64,000 nucleotides of DNA. Origin: Salinarimonas ramus. Lineage in GTDB: Bacteria; Pseudomonadota; Alphaproteobacteria; Rhizobiales; Beijerinckiaceae. Positions within the stretch are counted from its first letter, which is position 1. Every line of letters starts with the position of its first letter. The notes below the pieces were generated by a model. That model was not told where the DNA came from, did no database searches, and was given only the letters and a program-made list of their open reading frames with translations. A program made the translations under genes and the position numbers. This document shows positions 32,716 to 41,894 of the stretch, one piece after another. The stretch covers positions 1 through 64,000 of the forward strand of contig NZ_BMMF01000003.1 of assembly GCF_014645695.1 (NCBI RefSeq), written 5' to 3'.

Positions 32716-33117
32716 GTGAACGTCCATTACCTACACGCAAGCGACGGCGTCCACCTCGTCGTCGACCGCGAAGGCCGCCGCTCCCGCCGCACCGGCGAGA
32801 TGCGCGCAGGCGCGATCGCCTTCGCGCGGGAGATGATGGCGCTGCTGCCGCACTACCCGCGCTGGGACGAATGGGCGGTCTACGTCTACGACGAGGCCGG
32901 CGAGTGCGATCGCGTCGGCTTCGCAGAGGCGCGCGAGACCACGCTCACGCGGGCGCAGGATCGAGCAGCGCACACTCCCGGAAGGCGGGCGCGACGGAGC
33001 CGTTCCACGCATCGCGATAGCGCTCGAGCAGAACGCGCGCCCGCGGCCGCCCGGACTGCGCGATCTCGTCCAGCGGATCGAGATACGCGCTCTCGTCACG
33101 ACGAAGCCCATCCGTGA
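32716..33117 (+). CDS. DUF6894-like small protein with an overlong tail antisense to gshA
   Basis: The GTG at 32716 follows a strong GGAGG. The first 75 residues (MNVHYLHASDGVHLVVDREG, then AFAREMMALLPHYPRWDEWA and VYVYDEAGECDRVGFAEA) resemble the short DUF6894 family, whose members usually end about there. The frame here runs on for about 58 Arg-rich, low-complexity residues, antisense to the last 173 bases of gshA. The original stop codon has probably been lost or moved. Function unknown. Confidence 0.6.
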   Translation: MNVHYLHASDGVHLVVDREGRRSRRTGEMRAGAIAFAREMMALLPHYPRWDEWAVYVYDEAGECDRVGFAEARETTLTRAQDRAAHTPGRRARRSRSTHRDSARAERAPAAARTARSRPADRDTRSRHDEAHP

Positions 33118-34330
33118 TCCCGCGCCGGGCGAGACCCGCGCGCGCGATGGCGAGAACCTCCCGGGCGACCTCGACGAGCGGCCGTCCCGCGACGGTGGCG
33201 TCTAGGCCCAGACGCGGCACGTCGGCGCGCAGGCGCTCGCGATCCTCCGCGCTCCAGCCCTTGACGAGGTCCCAGGCGGCGTCGAGCGCGACGTCGTCGT
33301 AGAGGAGCCCCACCCACAGGGCGGGCGCGGCGATCAGATGGCTGCGCGGCCCGGCATCCATCCCCCGCATCTCCAGGAAGCGCTTGATGCGCACTTCCGG
33401 GAACACGGTCGAGACGTGGTTCGCCCAGTCCGAGCGCGTCGCCATCTCGCCGGGCAGCTGCGGCAGGCGCCCCGCGAGCAGGTCCTTGAAGTTCGCGCCG
33501 GCGACGTCGTGGTAGCGCTCGCGCTTGACGAAATACATCGGCACGTCGAGCAGCCAATCGACGTAGCGCTCGTAGCCGAAGCCGTCCTCGAAGGCGATGG
33601 GCATCATGCCCGTGCGATCGGGATCGGTGTCCGTCCAGATCTGCGAGCGCATGGAGAGGAAGCCGTTGGGCGCGCCGTCGCTGAAGGGGGAGTTGGCGAA
33701 GAGCGCCGTCGAGACGGGCTGCAGCGCGAGCGACACGCGCAGCTTCTTGACCATGTCCGCCTCGCTCGAGAAGTCGAGATTCACCTGCACGGTCGCGGTG
33801 CGCAGCATCATGTCGAGCCCGAGGCGCCCGACCTTGGGCATGTAGCCCATCATGATGCGGTAGCGGCTCTTGGGCATGATCGGCGTCGCCTCGCGGCGCC
33901 AGAGCGGGCTCATGCCGAGATCGAGAAAGCCGATGCCGAGCGGCTCCGCCACGCGGAATGTCTGGGCGAGATGCGTGTCGAGCTCGTCGCGCGTCTCGTG
34001 CACGTCGGAGAGGAGAGCGCCGGAAAGCTCGAACTGGCCGCCCGGCTCGAGGGAGACGGCGCCGCCGCCCTCGCCCTCGAACAGGCCGATGAGGTTGCCG
34101 TCGTCCTCGATGCGCTCCCAGCCGGTCTCGCGCTGGAGCCCCGCGAGCAGCGCCTCGATGCCGTTGTCGCCCGCGAAGGGGACGGGGCTCGCATCCGCGC
34201 GGTAGAAGGGGATCTTCTCGTGCTCGGTCCCGATCCGCCAGGCGGAGCGGGGCTTCTCCCCCTCCGCGACCCACGCGACGAGGGCGTCGCGCGAGGTGAT
34301 CGGCGTCGCATCGGAAACGTCGCGGGCCAT
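32945..34330 (-). CDS. gshA: Glutamate-cysteine ligase, plant/alphaproteobacterial type
   Basis: This enzyme makes gamma-glutamylcysteine, the first step to glutathione. The ATG at 34330 gives 461 residues with the class shared by plants and alphaproteobacteria. Signatures are RIGTEHEKIPF, GRLGLDMMLRTATVQVNLDF, PMYFVKRERYHDVAG and FPEVRIKRFLEMRGMDAG. It lies 140 bases after yqgE. Its 3' end overlaps, on the opposite strand, the tail of the small gene at 32716. Confidence 0.95.
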   Translation of the reverse strand: MARDVSDATPITSRDALVAWVAEGEKPRSAWRIGTEHEKIPFYRADASPVPFAGDNGIEALLAGLQRETGWERIEDDGNLIGLFEGEGGGAVSLEPGGQFELSGALLSDVHETRDELDTHLAQTFRVAEPLGIGFLDLGMSPLWRREATPIMPKSRYRIMMGYMPKVGRLGLDMMLRTATVQVNLDFSSEADMVKKLRVSLALQPVSTALFANSPFSDGAPNGFLSMRSQIWTDTDPDRTGMMPIAFEDGFGYERYVDWLLDVPMYFVKRERYHDVAGANFKDLLAGRLPQLPGEMATRSDWANHVSTVFPEVRIKRFLEMRGMDAGPRSHLIAAPALWVGLLYDDVALDAAWDLVKGWSAEDRERLRADVPRLGLDATVAGRPLVEVAREVLAIARAGLARRGITDGLRRDESAYLDPLDEIAQSGRPRARVLLERYRDAWNGSVAPAFRECALLDPAPA

Positions 34331-34470
34331 GTACGAACCTCGTCGGGGACCATGACGGCTCTCGGGAGCGCGCCGGAGCGTGTACTTAGGCGCTTCGGCC
34401 CAGCGCCGCAATTGCGCTCGCGCGCATGCCGATCGGCATCTACGCCAGGAGGGAGCAAGGCGACGCGCGA

Positions 34471-35052
34471 TCAGGCGTTCCCGGCGACGGGCGAGAGCAT
34501 CGCGGGATCGACCCCGATCTTGCGAAACGCACTTTCGTATTTCGTCTCCGCGCTCGCGCCGAAGACGATGTCCGGATCCGCCGGGCAGGAGAGCCAGCCG
34601 TTCTTCTGGATCTCCGTCTCGAGCTGCCCCGCGCCCCATCCGGCATAGCCGAGCGCGAACATCGCGCGGTCCGGTCCGCGCCCGCGGGCCATGGCGCGCA
34701 GGATGTCGACCGTGGCCGTGAGACAGATGTCGCCGTCGATGGGCAGCGTCGATTGATCGAGGAAGAAGTCCGGCGAGTGCAGGACGAAGCCGCGGGTGGT
34801 CTCGACGGGCCCGCCCATCATCACCTTCATGTCGCCCACCCGCGCAGGCAGGCGGATCGTCTCCTCGGCGGGGATGATCTCGAGCTGAACCAGGAGATCG
34901 GGCAGCTTCACGTCCCCCGAGGGCTTGTTGATGACGATGCCCATCGCCCCCTCCGCCGAATGAGCGCAGAGGTAGATCACCGTTCGCTCGAACCGCTCGT
35001 CGCCCATGCCGGGCATGGCGAGGAGGAGCTGTCCGTCAAGATAGGCGGCCAT
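34471..35052 (-). CDS. YqgE/AlgH family protein (UPF0301)
   Basis: The 193-residue protein begins with the family pattern [20 protein letters not shown] and has [19 protein letters not shown] and [14 protein letters not shown]. It ends with the conserved [20 protein letters not shown]. The family is widespread. Its biochemical function is not established, although AlgH has been linked to transcription regulation in Pseudomonas. It lies upstream of gshA on the same strand and is divergent from the DsbD-N-like gene. Confidence 0.9.
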   Translation of the reverse strand: MAAYLDGQLLLAMPGMGDERFERTVIYLCAHSAEGAMGIVINKPSGDVKLPDLLVQLEIIPAEETIRLPARVGDMKVMMGGPVETTRGFVLHSPDFFLDQSTLPIDGDICLTATVDILRAMARGRGPDRAMFALGYAGWGAGQLETEIQKNGWLSCPADPDIVFGASAETKYESAFRKIGVDPAMLSPVAGNA

Positions 35053-35281
35053 GGGCGCGATCCCTTCCGCGAGCCGTGCATCACGAGCGTCATGCTACGC
35101 CGCGGCGCGCGCCGCGAAAAGAGCCCGGCGCGCCGCCCTTGCACGCACGTGAGCATCGCTCACGCGAACGTGGGTGGCGAAACGCCGGGCCGATGCCGAC
35201 ATTGAAGCCGTGGGTGACGCCGGGAGTTCCGCCGCCGCGATCCCCGCGCCCTCTCGAAGTGAACGCGAGACCGCATTCGCC

Positions 35282-36118
35282 ATGTCCCTCATCCCCTCGC
35301 TCCTGCCGAACCTCCTCCTCGCCGCGGCGACCTTCGCCCTGGTGGGCGTCGTCGCGCCCGGCGCCGAGGCCGCGCCGACGGGGGCGTCGCAATGGTCCGA
35401 CGACCACGCCTCCCGCGCCCGCCTCGTTTCGGGCGACGCCGTGCCGCAGGAGCGCTGGGCGGGAATCGAGATCGAGATGGAGGCGGGCTACAAGACCTAC
35501 TGGCGCACGCCGGGCGATTCGGGCATCCCGGCGGAGCTCGACTGGTCGGGCTCGCAGAACGTGGCGGACGTCGAGGTGCTCTGGCCGGCGCCGGCGCGCT
35601 TCGAGGACCCGTTCGGCTTCTATTACGGCTATCTCGAGCACGTGGTGGTGCCGGTGAAGGTGACGCCCGAGGATCCCGCGCGTCCGGCGACGCTCTCGCT
35701 GTCGCTCTTCTACGGCGTGTGCAAGGAGATCTGCATTCCCGCCACCGCCGACGTCTCCCTGACGCTGCCGCCCGAGCCGGCGGCGAGCACGCCCGCCGTC
35801 GCGCAGGCGCTCGCCACCGTGCCCGAGGCGACCCCGCTCGGCGAGACCGAGGGGCCGCTCGCGATCCTCGACGTCTCGCCCACGGGCGAGGACACGCTCG
35901 CGGTGCGCGTGCGCGCGCCGCGCGACGCCATGCTCCTCGCGGAGGGGCCGGACGGGAGCTGGTTCCTCGCCGCCTCCGAGGCCGCCGATGCCGAGGGCGT
36001 CTTCAGCCTCGACGTCGTCCATCGTCCGCGGGGCGCGCAGGGCCCCTTCCCGCTGCGCCTCACGCTGATCGGCGCGGACGCCGCCATCGAGGTGGAGACG
36101 TCCGCGCTGCTGGACTGA
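35282..36118 (+). CDS. Periplasmic DsbD N-terminal-domain-like protein
   Basis: The 278-residue product starts at ATG 35282 with a signal peptide (hydrophobic 9-25, cleavage near AEAAP at 30). The mature part is like the N-terminal immunoglobulin-fold domain of DsbD/ScsB. It carries the two-cysteine motif FYGVCKEICIPATA that passes electrons to periplasmic partners. The membrane and thioredoxin domains of full DsbD are missing, so it is a stand-alone version. The gene order yqgE / this gene recurs in Hyphomicrobiales, from memory. Confidence 0.8.
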   Translation: MSLIPSLLPNLLLAAATFALVGVVAPGAEAAPTGASQWSDDHASRARLVSGDAVPQERWAGIEIEMEAGYKTYWRTPGDSGIPAELDWSGSQNVADVEVLWPAPARFEDPFGFYYGYLEHVVVPVKVTPEDPARPATLSLSLFYGVCKEICIPATADVSLTLPPEPAASTPAVAQALATVPEATPLGETEGPLAILDVSPTGEDTLAVRVRAPRDAMLLAEGPDGSWFLAASEAADAEGVFSLDVVHRPRGAQGPFPLRLTLIGADAAIEVETSALLD

Positions 36119-36137
36119 GCGGTCCGCGCCAACGGGC

Positions 36138-37304
36138 TCAGCGCACGCGCTCGAGCACCGAGACGTAGTTCGCCACCGCGGCGCCGCCCATGTTGAAGAT
36201 GCCGCCGAGGCGCGCGTCCTTCACCTGGATGCCGCCGGCCTCGCCGACGAGCTGCATCGCCGAGAGCACGTGCATGGACACGCCCGTGGCGCCGATCGGG
36301 TGCCCCTTGGCCTTGAGGCCGCCGGACGGGTTGACCGGCAGCCGGCCGTCCTTGCGCGTCCAGCCCTCGGCGACGGCGCGGGCGCCCTGCCCTTCCGGCA
36401 CGAGGCCCATCGCCTCGTACTCGATGAGCTCGGCGATGGTGAAGCAATCGTGCGTCTCGACGAAGGAGAGGTCGTCGAGCGTGATCCCCGCTTCCGCGAG
36501 CGCGCGCTGCCAGGCGACGGCGCAGCCCTCGAACCTCAGGATGTCGCGCTTGGACATCGGCAGGAAGTCCTGCGCGTGCGCGGTGGCGCGAAAGCCCACG
36601 GCGCGCGGCGCCGTCGCGGCAGCGTCCATGTCGGCGATCACGAGCGCCGCCGCACCGTCCGACACGAGCGAGCAGTCGGTACGCTTCAGCGGGCCGGCGA
36701 CGAAGGGGTTCTTCTCGCTCTCGGCGCGGCAGAAGTCGAAGCCGAGATCCTTGCGCATCTGCGCGTAGGGGTTCTCGACGCCGTTGGCGTGGTTCTTGGC
36801 GGCGATGCCCGCGAGCGCGTCGGACTGGTCGCCCCAGCGCTGGAAATAGGCCGCCGCGATCTTGCCGAAGACGCCCGCGAACCCCGCCGGCGTGTCGCCG
36901 TCCTCGGGCAGGTAGGAGGCCTTGAGCAGGGTCTCGCCGATCTTGGGGCCGGGCGTCGTCGTCATCTGCTCGACGCCCACCACGAGGACGCGCCGCGCCC
37001 GGCCCGATTCGATCGTCTTCAACGCCTGCTGAACGGCGGCGGAGCCCGTCGCGCAGGCGTTCTCGACGCGCGTCGCGGGCTTGAAGCGGAAGAGGTCGGA
37101 GGCCTGCAGCACCAGCCCGGCGGTGAAGTCCTGCGCCGAGAAACCGCCGTTGAAATGGCCGAGCACGATCTCGTCGATGTCCTCGGCCCCGATCTCGGCG
37201 TGCTCCAGCGCCTCGCGGGCGACGCGCACGATCAGGCTCTCGACGGTCTCGGCGTCGTGCTTGCCGAAGGGCGTGTGGGCCCAGCCCACGATGGCGGCTT
37301 TCAT
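36138..37304 (-). CDS. Thiolase-family acetyl-CoA acetyltransferase (SCP2-type)
   Basis: The 388-residue thiolase-fold protein has its acyl-binding cysteine in ENACATGSAAVQQA, the HDCF motif of SCP2-type thiolases in SFVETHDCFTIAELIEYE, and the C-terminal GGLKAKGHPIGATG. These features point to the SCP-x/non-specific lipid-transfer thiolase branch, often paired with a DUF35 OB-fold protein, which is absent here. It probably cleaves or forms 3-ketoacyl-CoA. The natural substrate is unknown. It is divergent from an EamA transporter. Confidence 0.87.
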   Translation of the reverse strand: MKAAIVGWAHTPFGKHDAETVESLIVRVAREALEHAEIGAEDIDEIVLGHFNGGFSAQDFTAGLVLQASDLFRFKPATRVENACATGSAAVQQALKTIESGRARRVLVVGVEQMTTTPGPKIGETLLKASYLPEDGDTPAGFAGVFGKIAAAYFQRWGDQSDALAGIAAKNHANGVENPYAQMRKDLGFDFCRAESEKNPFVAGPLKRTDCSLVSDGAAALVIADMDAAATAPRAVGFRATAHAQDFLPMSKRDILRFEGCAVAWQRALAEAGITLDDLSFVETHDCFTIAELIEYEAMGLVPEGQGARAVAEGWTRKDGRLPVNPSGGLKAKGHPIGATGVSMHVLSAMQLVGEAGGIQVKDARLGGIFNMGGAAVANYVSVLERVR

Positions 37305-37473
37305 GGCGTTCTCTCCCGGACGCGGATCGCGCTGTTCGTTGCGGGCTCAATGTGCGTTCGCCGAACGCGCCGAGCAAGGGGTCCGGAGCGAGGGGCATGC
37401 GCGCCGAGCCGTTCTCACGGTTCGTGAGACGCGCTAGGGTCGGTGACGACAACCCGTCTCGAGACCCTCCCCG

Positions 37474-38430
37474 ATGCCCGCCCCCGGCGCCTCCGCGCTC
37501 TCCGCCTTCGGCACGCCCGGCGCGCGCGCCGGCATCCTCGTGATGCTGGCCGCCATGCTGATCTTCGCGATCAACGACACGCTCGGCAAATGGCTGGTGG
37601 CGACCTATTCCGCCGGGCAGGTGCTGCTGATCCGCAGCCTCGCGGCGCTGATCGTGCTCGCGCCCTTCCTGATGCGCGCAAGCCCGCGGGCGCTCCTCGC
37701 CCCGGAGCGGCCGGGCCTCCAGGCGCTGCGGGTCGCGCTCTCGACCCTCGAAGTGTTCTGCTTCTACGTCGCCGTCTCGGCGCTGCCGCTCGCGGACGTG
37801 CTGACCTATTGGATGGCGGCGCCCATCTGGGTCGCGGCGCTCTCCCCGCTCGTGCTCGGCGAGCGGATCGGCTGGCGGCGCTGGAGCGCCATCGCGGTGG
37901 GCTTCGTCGGTGTCCTCGTCGCGCTCGAGCCCTCGCGCGCGAGCATTTCGCCGGCGGCCGGAGTGTGCATCGTCGGCAGCCTCGCGTTCGCGGGCATGAT
38001 GCTGCTGTCGCGCGTCCTGCGCGGCACGCCGGACACGACGCTCGTCCTGTGGCAGACGACCGGCGCGGGGCTGGCCGGGCTCGTGCTCGCGCCCTTCGCC
38101 TGGGTCTCGCCGACGCCCTTCGACGTGGGGCTGCTCGCGCTGCTCGGCGTGCTGTCCATGCTCGGCCACATCTGCGTGAACCGCGCCTTCAAGCTCGCCG
38201 ACGCCGGCACCGTCGTCCCCTACCAGTACACGCTGCTCCTCTTCGCGGGCGTGCTCGGCTGGCTCGTCTTCGGCGACGTCCCCCGCCCCGCCCTCGTGAT
38301 CGGCGCGATGATCATCGTGGGCGCGGGCGTGTACATCTTCCTGCGCGAGCGGCAGGTCGCACGGCGCGCAGGAAGATCCGCACGGCGCGCCCTCACACGA
38401 ACGCGAACCCGCCCGGCTGCACCCCCGTGA
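37474..38430 (+). CDS. EamA-family (DMT) transporter
   Basis: This is a 318-residue protein with ten hydrophobic segments in two EamA repeats (about 20-145 and 162-295). Markers are INDTLGKWLVATYSAGQVLL and VPYQYTLLLFAGVLGWLVFG. The substrate is unknown. The last 38 bases, encoding an Arg-rich tail, overlap the 3' end of the RTX gene on the other strand. Confidence 0.88.
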   Translation: MPAPGASALSAFGTPGARAGILVMLAAMLIFAINDTLGKWLVATYSAGQVLLIRSLAALIVLAPFLMRASPRALLAPERPGLQALRVALSTLEVFCFYVAVSALPLADVLTYWMAAPIWVAALSPLVLGERIGWRRWSAIAVGFVGVLVALEPSRASISPAAGVCIVGSLAFAGMMLLSRVLRGTPDTTLVLWQTTGAGLAGLVLAPFAWVSPTPFDVGLLALLGVLSMLGHICVNRAFKLADAGTVVPYQYTLLLFAGVLGWLVFGDVPRPALVIGAMIIVGAGVYIFLRERQVARRAGRSARRALTRTRTRPAAPP

Positions 38431-39426
38431 TCCCGATCAGCCACAGGGAGGTGCCGTCGGGCGCCGAGATCAGCGTGCCGGTCGTGTCCTCCCAGAAGGC
38501 GAGATCCGCCTCGTCCACGTCGACGAGGTCGATGCGATCGCTGGCGAGGTCGAACAGCTCGACGACGTCCGCGCCGTCGCCCGAGCGAAACACGATCGTG
38601 TCCGCGCCGGACCCGGCGCGCAGGAAGTCGTCGCCCGTCCCGCCGTCGAGCGTGTCCGTCCCGCCGTTGCTCCACAGGAAGTCCGCGCCCGCGCGCCCCG
38701 AGATGATCTCGTTCGCGCCTGTGCCGACGAGGCTGTCGTCGCCCGCCGTGCCGTCGATCGCCGTCGCTCCGACGGGCAGGACGGCGCCCGTGGCGAGATC
38801 GACGAAGACGAGATCCTCCTTGGCGAACCCGGTGAGGCCGTGGAAGTAGACGAAGCTGCCGTCGGCGGCGGTGATCTGCGAGGCGTTGCCGAAATCCGCG
38901 AACGTCACCTGATCGGGCGTGAGCCCGTCGAGCGCGATGCGGTCGGTCGTCGGGTCGAAGGCCCAGCCCTCGTCCTGCCCGCCGCCGAGGCGCAAGACGA
39001 GCGTATCCGCCCCCGAGCCCGCGATCAGCGTGTCGTTGCCGGCACCTCCGTCGAGCGTGTTCGCGCCCGCGATGCCGTTCAACGTGTCGTTCCCCGCACC
39101 ACCGAGGAGGGTGTTGGGCTCGGCACCGCCGACGAGCACGTCGTCGCCCGTGCCGCCGACGATCTCGCGGGGCGCGGAGGCGTCGAGCACGCTCCCGTCC
39201 GCGGCCGAGACGAAGACGATGTCGCTGCGCAGGATGCCGGTGAGGCCGTGGAAGTAGAAATGCGTCCCGTCGGCGCCGGTGATCTGGGAGGCGCCGCCGA
39301 AATCCTCGAACCGGATGTCCTGCGGCGCGAGCCCGTCGAGCGCGATGCGATCCACGCTCGGATCGAAGCCCCAGACTTGGTCCTGCCCGTCGCCCAGCCG
39401 GAACACGAGCGTATCCGCCCCCTCCC
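38393..39426 (-). repeat. Three tandem copies of an RTX C-terminal module, period about 405-408 nt
   Basis: The module GADTLVFRLGDGQDQVWGFD...FHGLTG recurs at about 39239-39426 and 38831-39018, 408 bases apart and clearly similar in DNA. A diverged terminal copy occupies about 38393-38612. GGxGxD repeats separate the copies. The last copy, ending GGFAFV, is the likely secretion signal region. Confidence 0.75.
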
Positions 39427-41383
39427 CGCCGGCGAGCACGTCGTCCCCGGCGCCGCCGTCGAGGAGATCGTCGCCGGTGCCGCCGTTCAGATCGTCGTTA
39501 CCCCCCGCGGCGAAGATCTGGTCGTTACCTCCCAGACCATCGAAGCTCTCGCCCGCCTCGCCGCCGTAGAGGAGGTCGTCACCTTCGCTCGCGCTGACGA
39601 GCTCGACCCGGAACCGCTGCCGATCCCAGACCTCGCCGTCGCCGAGCACAATCTGCTCGACGCCGGTCTCACGGTCGTCGTCGATGGAATCCACCAGCCG
39701 GACCGAGCCGCCGTCGCCGGCGGCCGGCGCGCTCTCCGCGATGGTGACGATCAGGTCGTTGCCGTCGCGCGAGAGGCTCACCGAGCCCGCCGCCACGTCG
39801 GCGAGGATCAGCCGGTCGGTGCGGCCGTCGTAGAGCCCGTCCTCCACCACGTCCGCGCCGTCGCCGTGGGACCAGACGTAGTTATCGCTTCCGTCGTCGC
39901 CCCGCAGCACGTCGTCTCCCAGCCCGCCAGCGAGCACATCCGAAGCGCTGCCGCCGACGACAACGTCGTCACCGGACGTCGTCGCGACCATACGGCCGGT
40001 GACGAGGTTCGGAATCAGCATCTCGATGACCGCACCGAGCCCGACGGCGTCGGCCGCCGCACGAATTTCGTTGGCCAGCTGCAGCTCGAGAAGCTCCGAT
40101 CCGGAGCCGAGAATAGCACCTAGCTGGGCAAGATTGGCGCCGATGTCCAGAGCCGCGACGTCTTCGTCGTCGGCCGTGCCCAGCAAGGCGTCGATAATCA
40201 CCGGGACGATCGAGCCGTAGTCCGCGGTGAGCGAGTCCGAGCGCACATCGTAGTCGAGGTACCGCACCGACGCGAATGGCAGGTCGAGGGCGAGCTCGGC
40301 CGAAGCGCCCCCCTCAAGCAGCAAGAGCGCGTGCGAATACGGAACCTGAGCCATGAACCGGGCGAACATACCCTGCATGACTTCGTCGTAATACGCCTCG
40401 AGCATGCTGCCCGCGCGGTTACCTGGCGTGGTCGTACCGTCGAAGGCGATATAGCTGCGGCCGTGCAACGCTTCGAGCGCGGCGAGATGGCGACCGTCGA
40501 TGAAGAAGCCGCGCCCGTCGGGGTCCGCGCCGTCTGCACCAGTCCAGGCGAGAAAGACGGCCTCGAAGCCGTCGCGCATCTGCTCGACGGTGCTCGACGA
40601 TGCCGAGAGGACGAGGTCGCGGATCGCCTGCGCCAGCGCAGGCTGCTGCGACAGGGCGATGGAGAGGTCCGGCACGGTGCCGTAGCCGGCGAGGTCGGGC
40701 AGGCGCGCGGCGGCCGGGTCGAGCGTGGACGCGCCGCCCCCGGTGTAGAGCGTGAGCAGCTGATCGTTCTCGAACCAGACGTCGACCACCGACGCGCTGG
40801 TACCGTCGACCAGCGTGTAGGTGCTCTCGTGGCTGAACCAGTTTCCGCCGATCCAGCGGTCGATGAAGGCGGCGTCGAGGTCGATGGAGACGATGCCGGC
40901 GTCCGCGAGGCTCTGGAGCTCGCCCGGATCGGTCACGCCATCGCCGTCCGCGTCGCGCCAGAGCAGGAGGCTCGCGAAGACGGGGTCGGCGGCGTCGATG
41001 ATGCCGTCGCCGTTGGAATCTTCGCGTGCGAGGGCGGTGAAGCCGTCCTCGGTCTCGCCGCCGAACAGCTCCGAGCGATCGTCGATCACGCCGTTGCCGT
41101 TCCTGTCGTAGGCGAGGAACGCATCGTCGGCCGCGATCCAGGCGGTCTTCTCGGCGAAGCCGTCGACGTCGAGGTCGAAATACGCGCTCGATTCGTCGAG
41201 CGTGACGAGATCGATCCCGTCCTCGTCGAGGTCGAGCACGAGCGGCGAGATCGGAGGATTGTCGAAGAGGTCGCGCAGCCAGTCCGGGATGCGCTGATCG
41301 GTGTTGAACGGGTCGAGCAGATCCCACAGGTCGCTGAGGAAGTCTTCACCGACGTCGAGGAGCCATTGGCCGAGCGCTTGCAA
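38393..41383 (-). CDS. RTX calcium-binding protein, main part of a frameshifted gene
   Basis: This 996-residue frame (TTG at 41383; open from 41431) holds four EF-hand-like calcium loops (DLDEDG at 51, DRNGNG at 93, DSNGDG at 122, DADGDG at 144). A middle helical region as in FrpC/giant RTX proteins spans about 200-460. Glycine-Asp nonapeptide repeats (GGTGDDLLDGGAGDD type) and three copies of a C-terminal cap module follow. This architecture is normally exported by type I secretion with a C-terminal signal. No ABC/HlyD/TolC genes are in the window. Its natural N-terminus is in another frame (41346-41894). Enzymatic or toxic activity cannot be read from the sequence. Confidence 0.8.
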   Translation of the reverse strand: MQALGQWLLDVGEDFLSDLWDLLDPFNTDQRIPDWLRDLFDNPPISPLVLDLDEDGIDLVTLDESSAYFDLDVDGFAEKTAWIAADDAFLAYDRNGNGVIDDRSELFGGETEDGFTALAREDSNGDGIIDAADPVFASLLLWRDADGDGVTDPGELQSLADAGIVSIDLDAAFIDRWIGGNWFSHESTYTLVDGTSASVVDVWFENDQLLTLYTGGGASTLDPAAARLPDLAGYGTVPDLSIALSQQPALAQAIRDLVLSASSSTVEQMRDGFEAVFLAWTGADGADPDGRGFFIDGRHLAALEALHGRSYIAFDGTTTPGNRAGSMLEAYYDEVMQGMFARFMAQVPYSHALLLLEGGASAELALDLPFASVRYLDYDVRSDSLTADYGSIVPVIIDALLGTADDEDVAALDIGANLAQLGAILGSGSELLELQLANEIRAAADAVGLGAVIEMLIPNLVTGRMVATTSGDDVVVGGSASDVLAGGLGDDVLRGDDGSDNYVWSHGDGADVVEDGLYDGRTDRLILADVAAGSVSLSRDGNDLIVTIAESAPAAGDGGSVRLVDSIDDDRETGVEQIVLGDGEVWDRQRFRVELVSASEGDDLLYGGEAGESFDGLGGNDQIFAAGGNDDLNGGTGDDLLDGGAGDDVLAGGEGADTLVFRLGDGQDQVWGFDPSVDRIALDGLAPQDIRFEDFGGASQITGADGTHFYFHGLTGILRSDIVFVSAADGSVLDASAPREIVGGTGDDVLVGGAEPNTLLGGAGNDTLNGIAGANTLDGGAGNDTLIAGSGADTLVLRLGGGQDEGWAFDPTTDRIALDGLTPDQVTFADFGNASQITAADGSFVYFHGLTGFAKEDLVFVDLATGAVLPVGATAIDGTAGDDSLVGTGANEIISGRAGADFLWSNGGTDTLDGGTGDDFLRAGSGADTIVFRSGDGADVVELFDLASDRIDLVDVDEADLAFWEDTTGTLISAPDGTSLWLIGITGVQPGGFAFV

Positions 41384-41894
41384 AGCCGTGTTGAAGGCGT
41401 CTCTGAGAGAGATGTCTTTGGCTAGCGCTGTTCAGACCATCGGACACGAGATCCTGAATAGCCTGTGAGAAATCGTCGATTTTCTGCCGTTCGGAAGAAT
41501 TCGGATCGACCAAGTTTCCAAGATCGATCCCGTTCTGAGTCAAAACCAAATCGAAGGCGGCAGCCGCGAGAACGCCGACTGCAATAGCCGTTACTCCACC
41601 GCCCAGAGCAGCGGCGAACGCGCCTGTAGCAGCAATCCCGAGCGCACTCGCAGCGATGCCGTTGATCGGGCTGCCTGCAAGGCCGCCACCAGCAGCTCCA
41701 AGACCCAAGGAGATCACGATTCCATTGATCTCGAACAGTGTTTTGGCAAGCCTAGCTTGCGGCACGTTGCCGAGAGCTGCGATGCCAATCTCGCGCAGGA
41801 CGCTGTACGCGCCTCCACCAAAACCTATAGCAGTTCCACCCCAGTAACGCGGGTCGTATAAAAAGGAATTCTGATTCGTTTGGCTCGTCGTCAT
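41346..41894 (-). CDS. Glycine-zipper-like N-terminal part of the RTX gene, out of frame
   Basis: The 182-residue product starts at ATG 41894, which overlaps the stop of the upstream membrane protein (ATGA). A polar start (MTTSQTNQNSFLYDPRYWGG) is followed by a long hydrophobic Gly/Ala-rich region (about 56-114) with Gly spaced every few residues. This could insert in membranes. It then reads QAIQDLVSDGLNSAS and ends in an Arg-rich out-of-frame tail. A shift of one base between 41410 and 41431 would continue into KDISLRDAFNTALQALGQWL of the RTX frame, so the two were one protein of about 1,165 residues. Confidence 0.7.
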   Translation of the reverse strand: MTTSQTNQNSFLYDPRYWGGTAIGFGGGAYSVLREIGIAALGNVPQARLAKTLFEINGIVISLGLGAAGGGLAGSPINGIAASALGIAATGAFAAALGGGVTAIAVGVLAAAAFDLVLTQNGIDLGNLVDPNSSERQKIDDFSQAIQDLVSDGLNSASQRHLSQRRLQHGFASARPMAPRRR

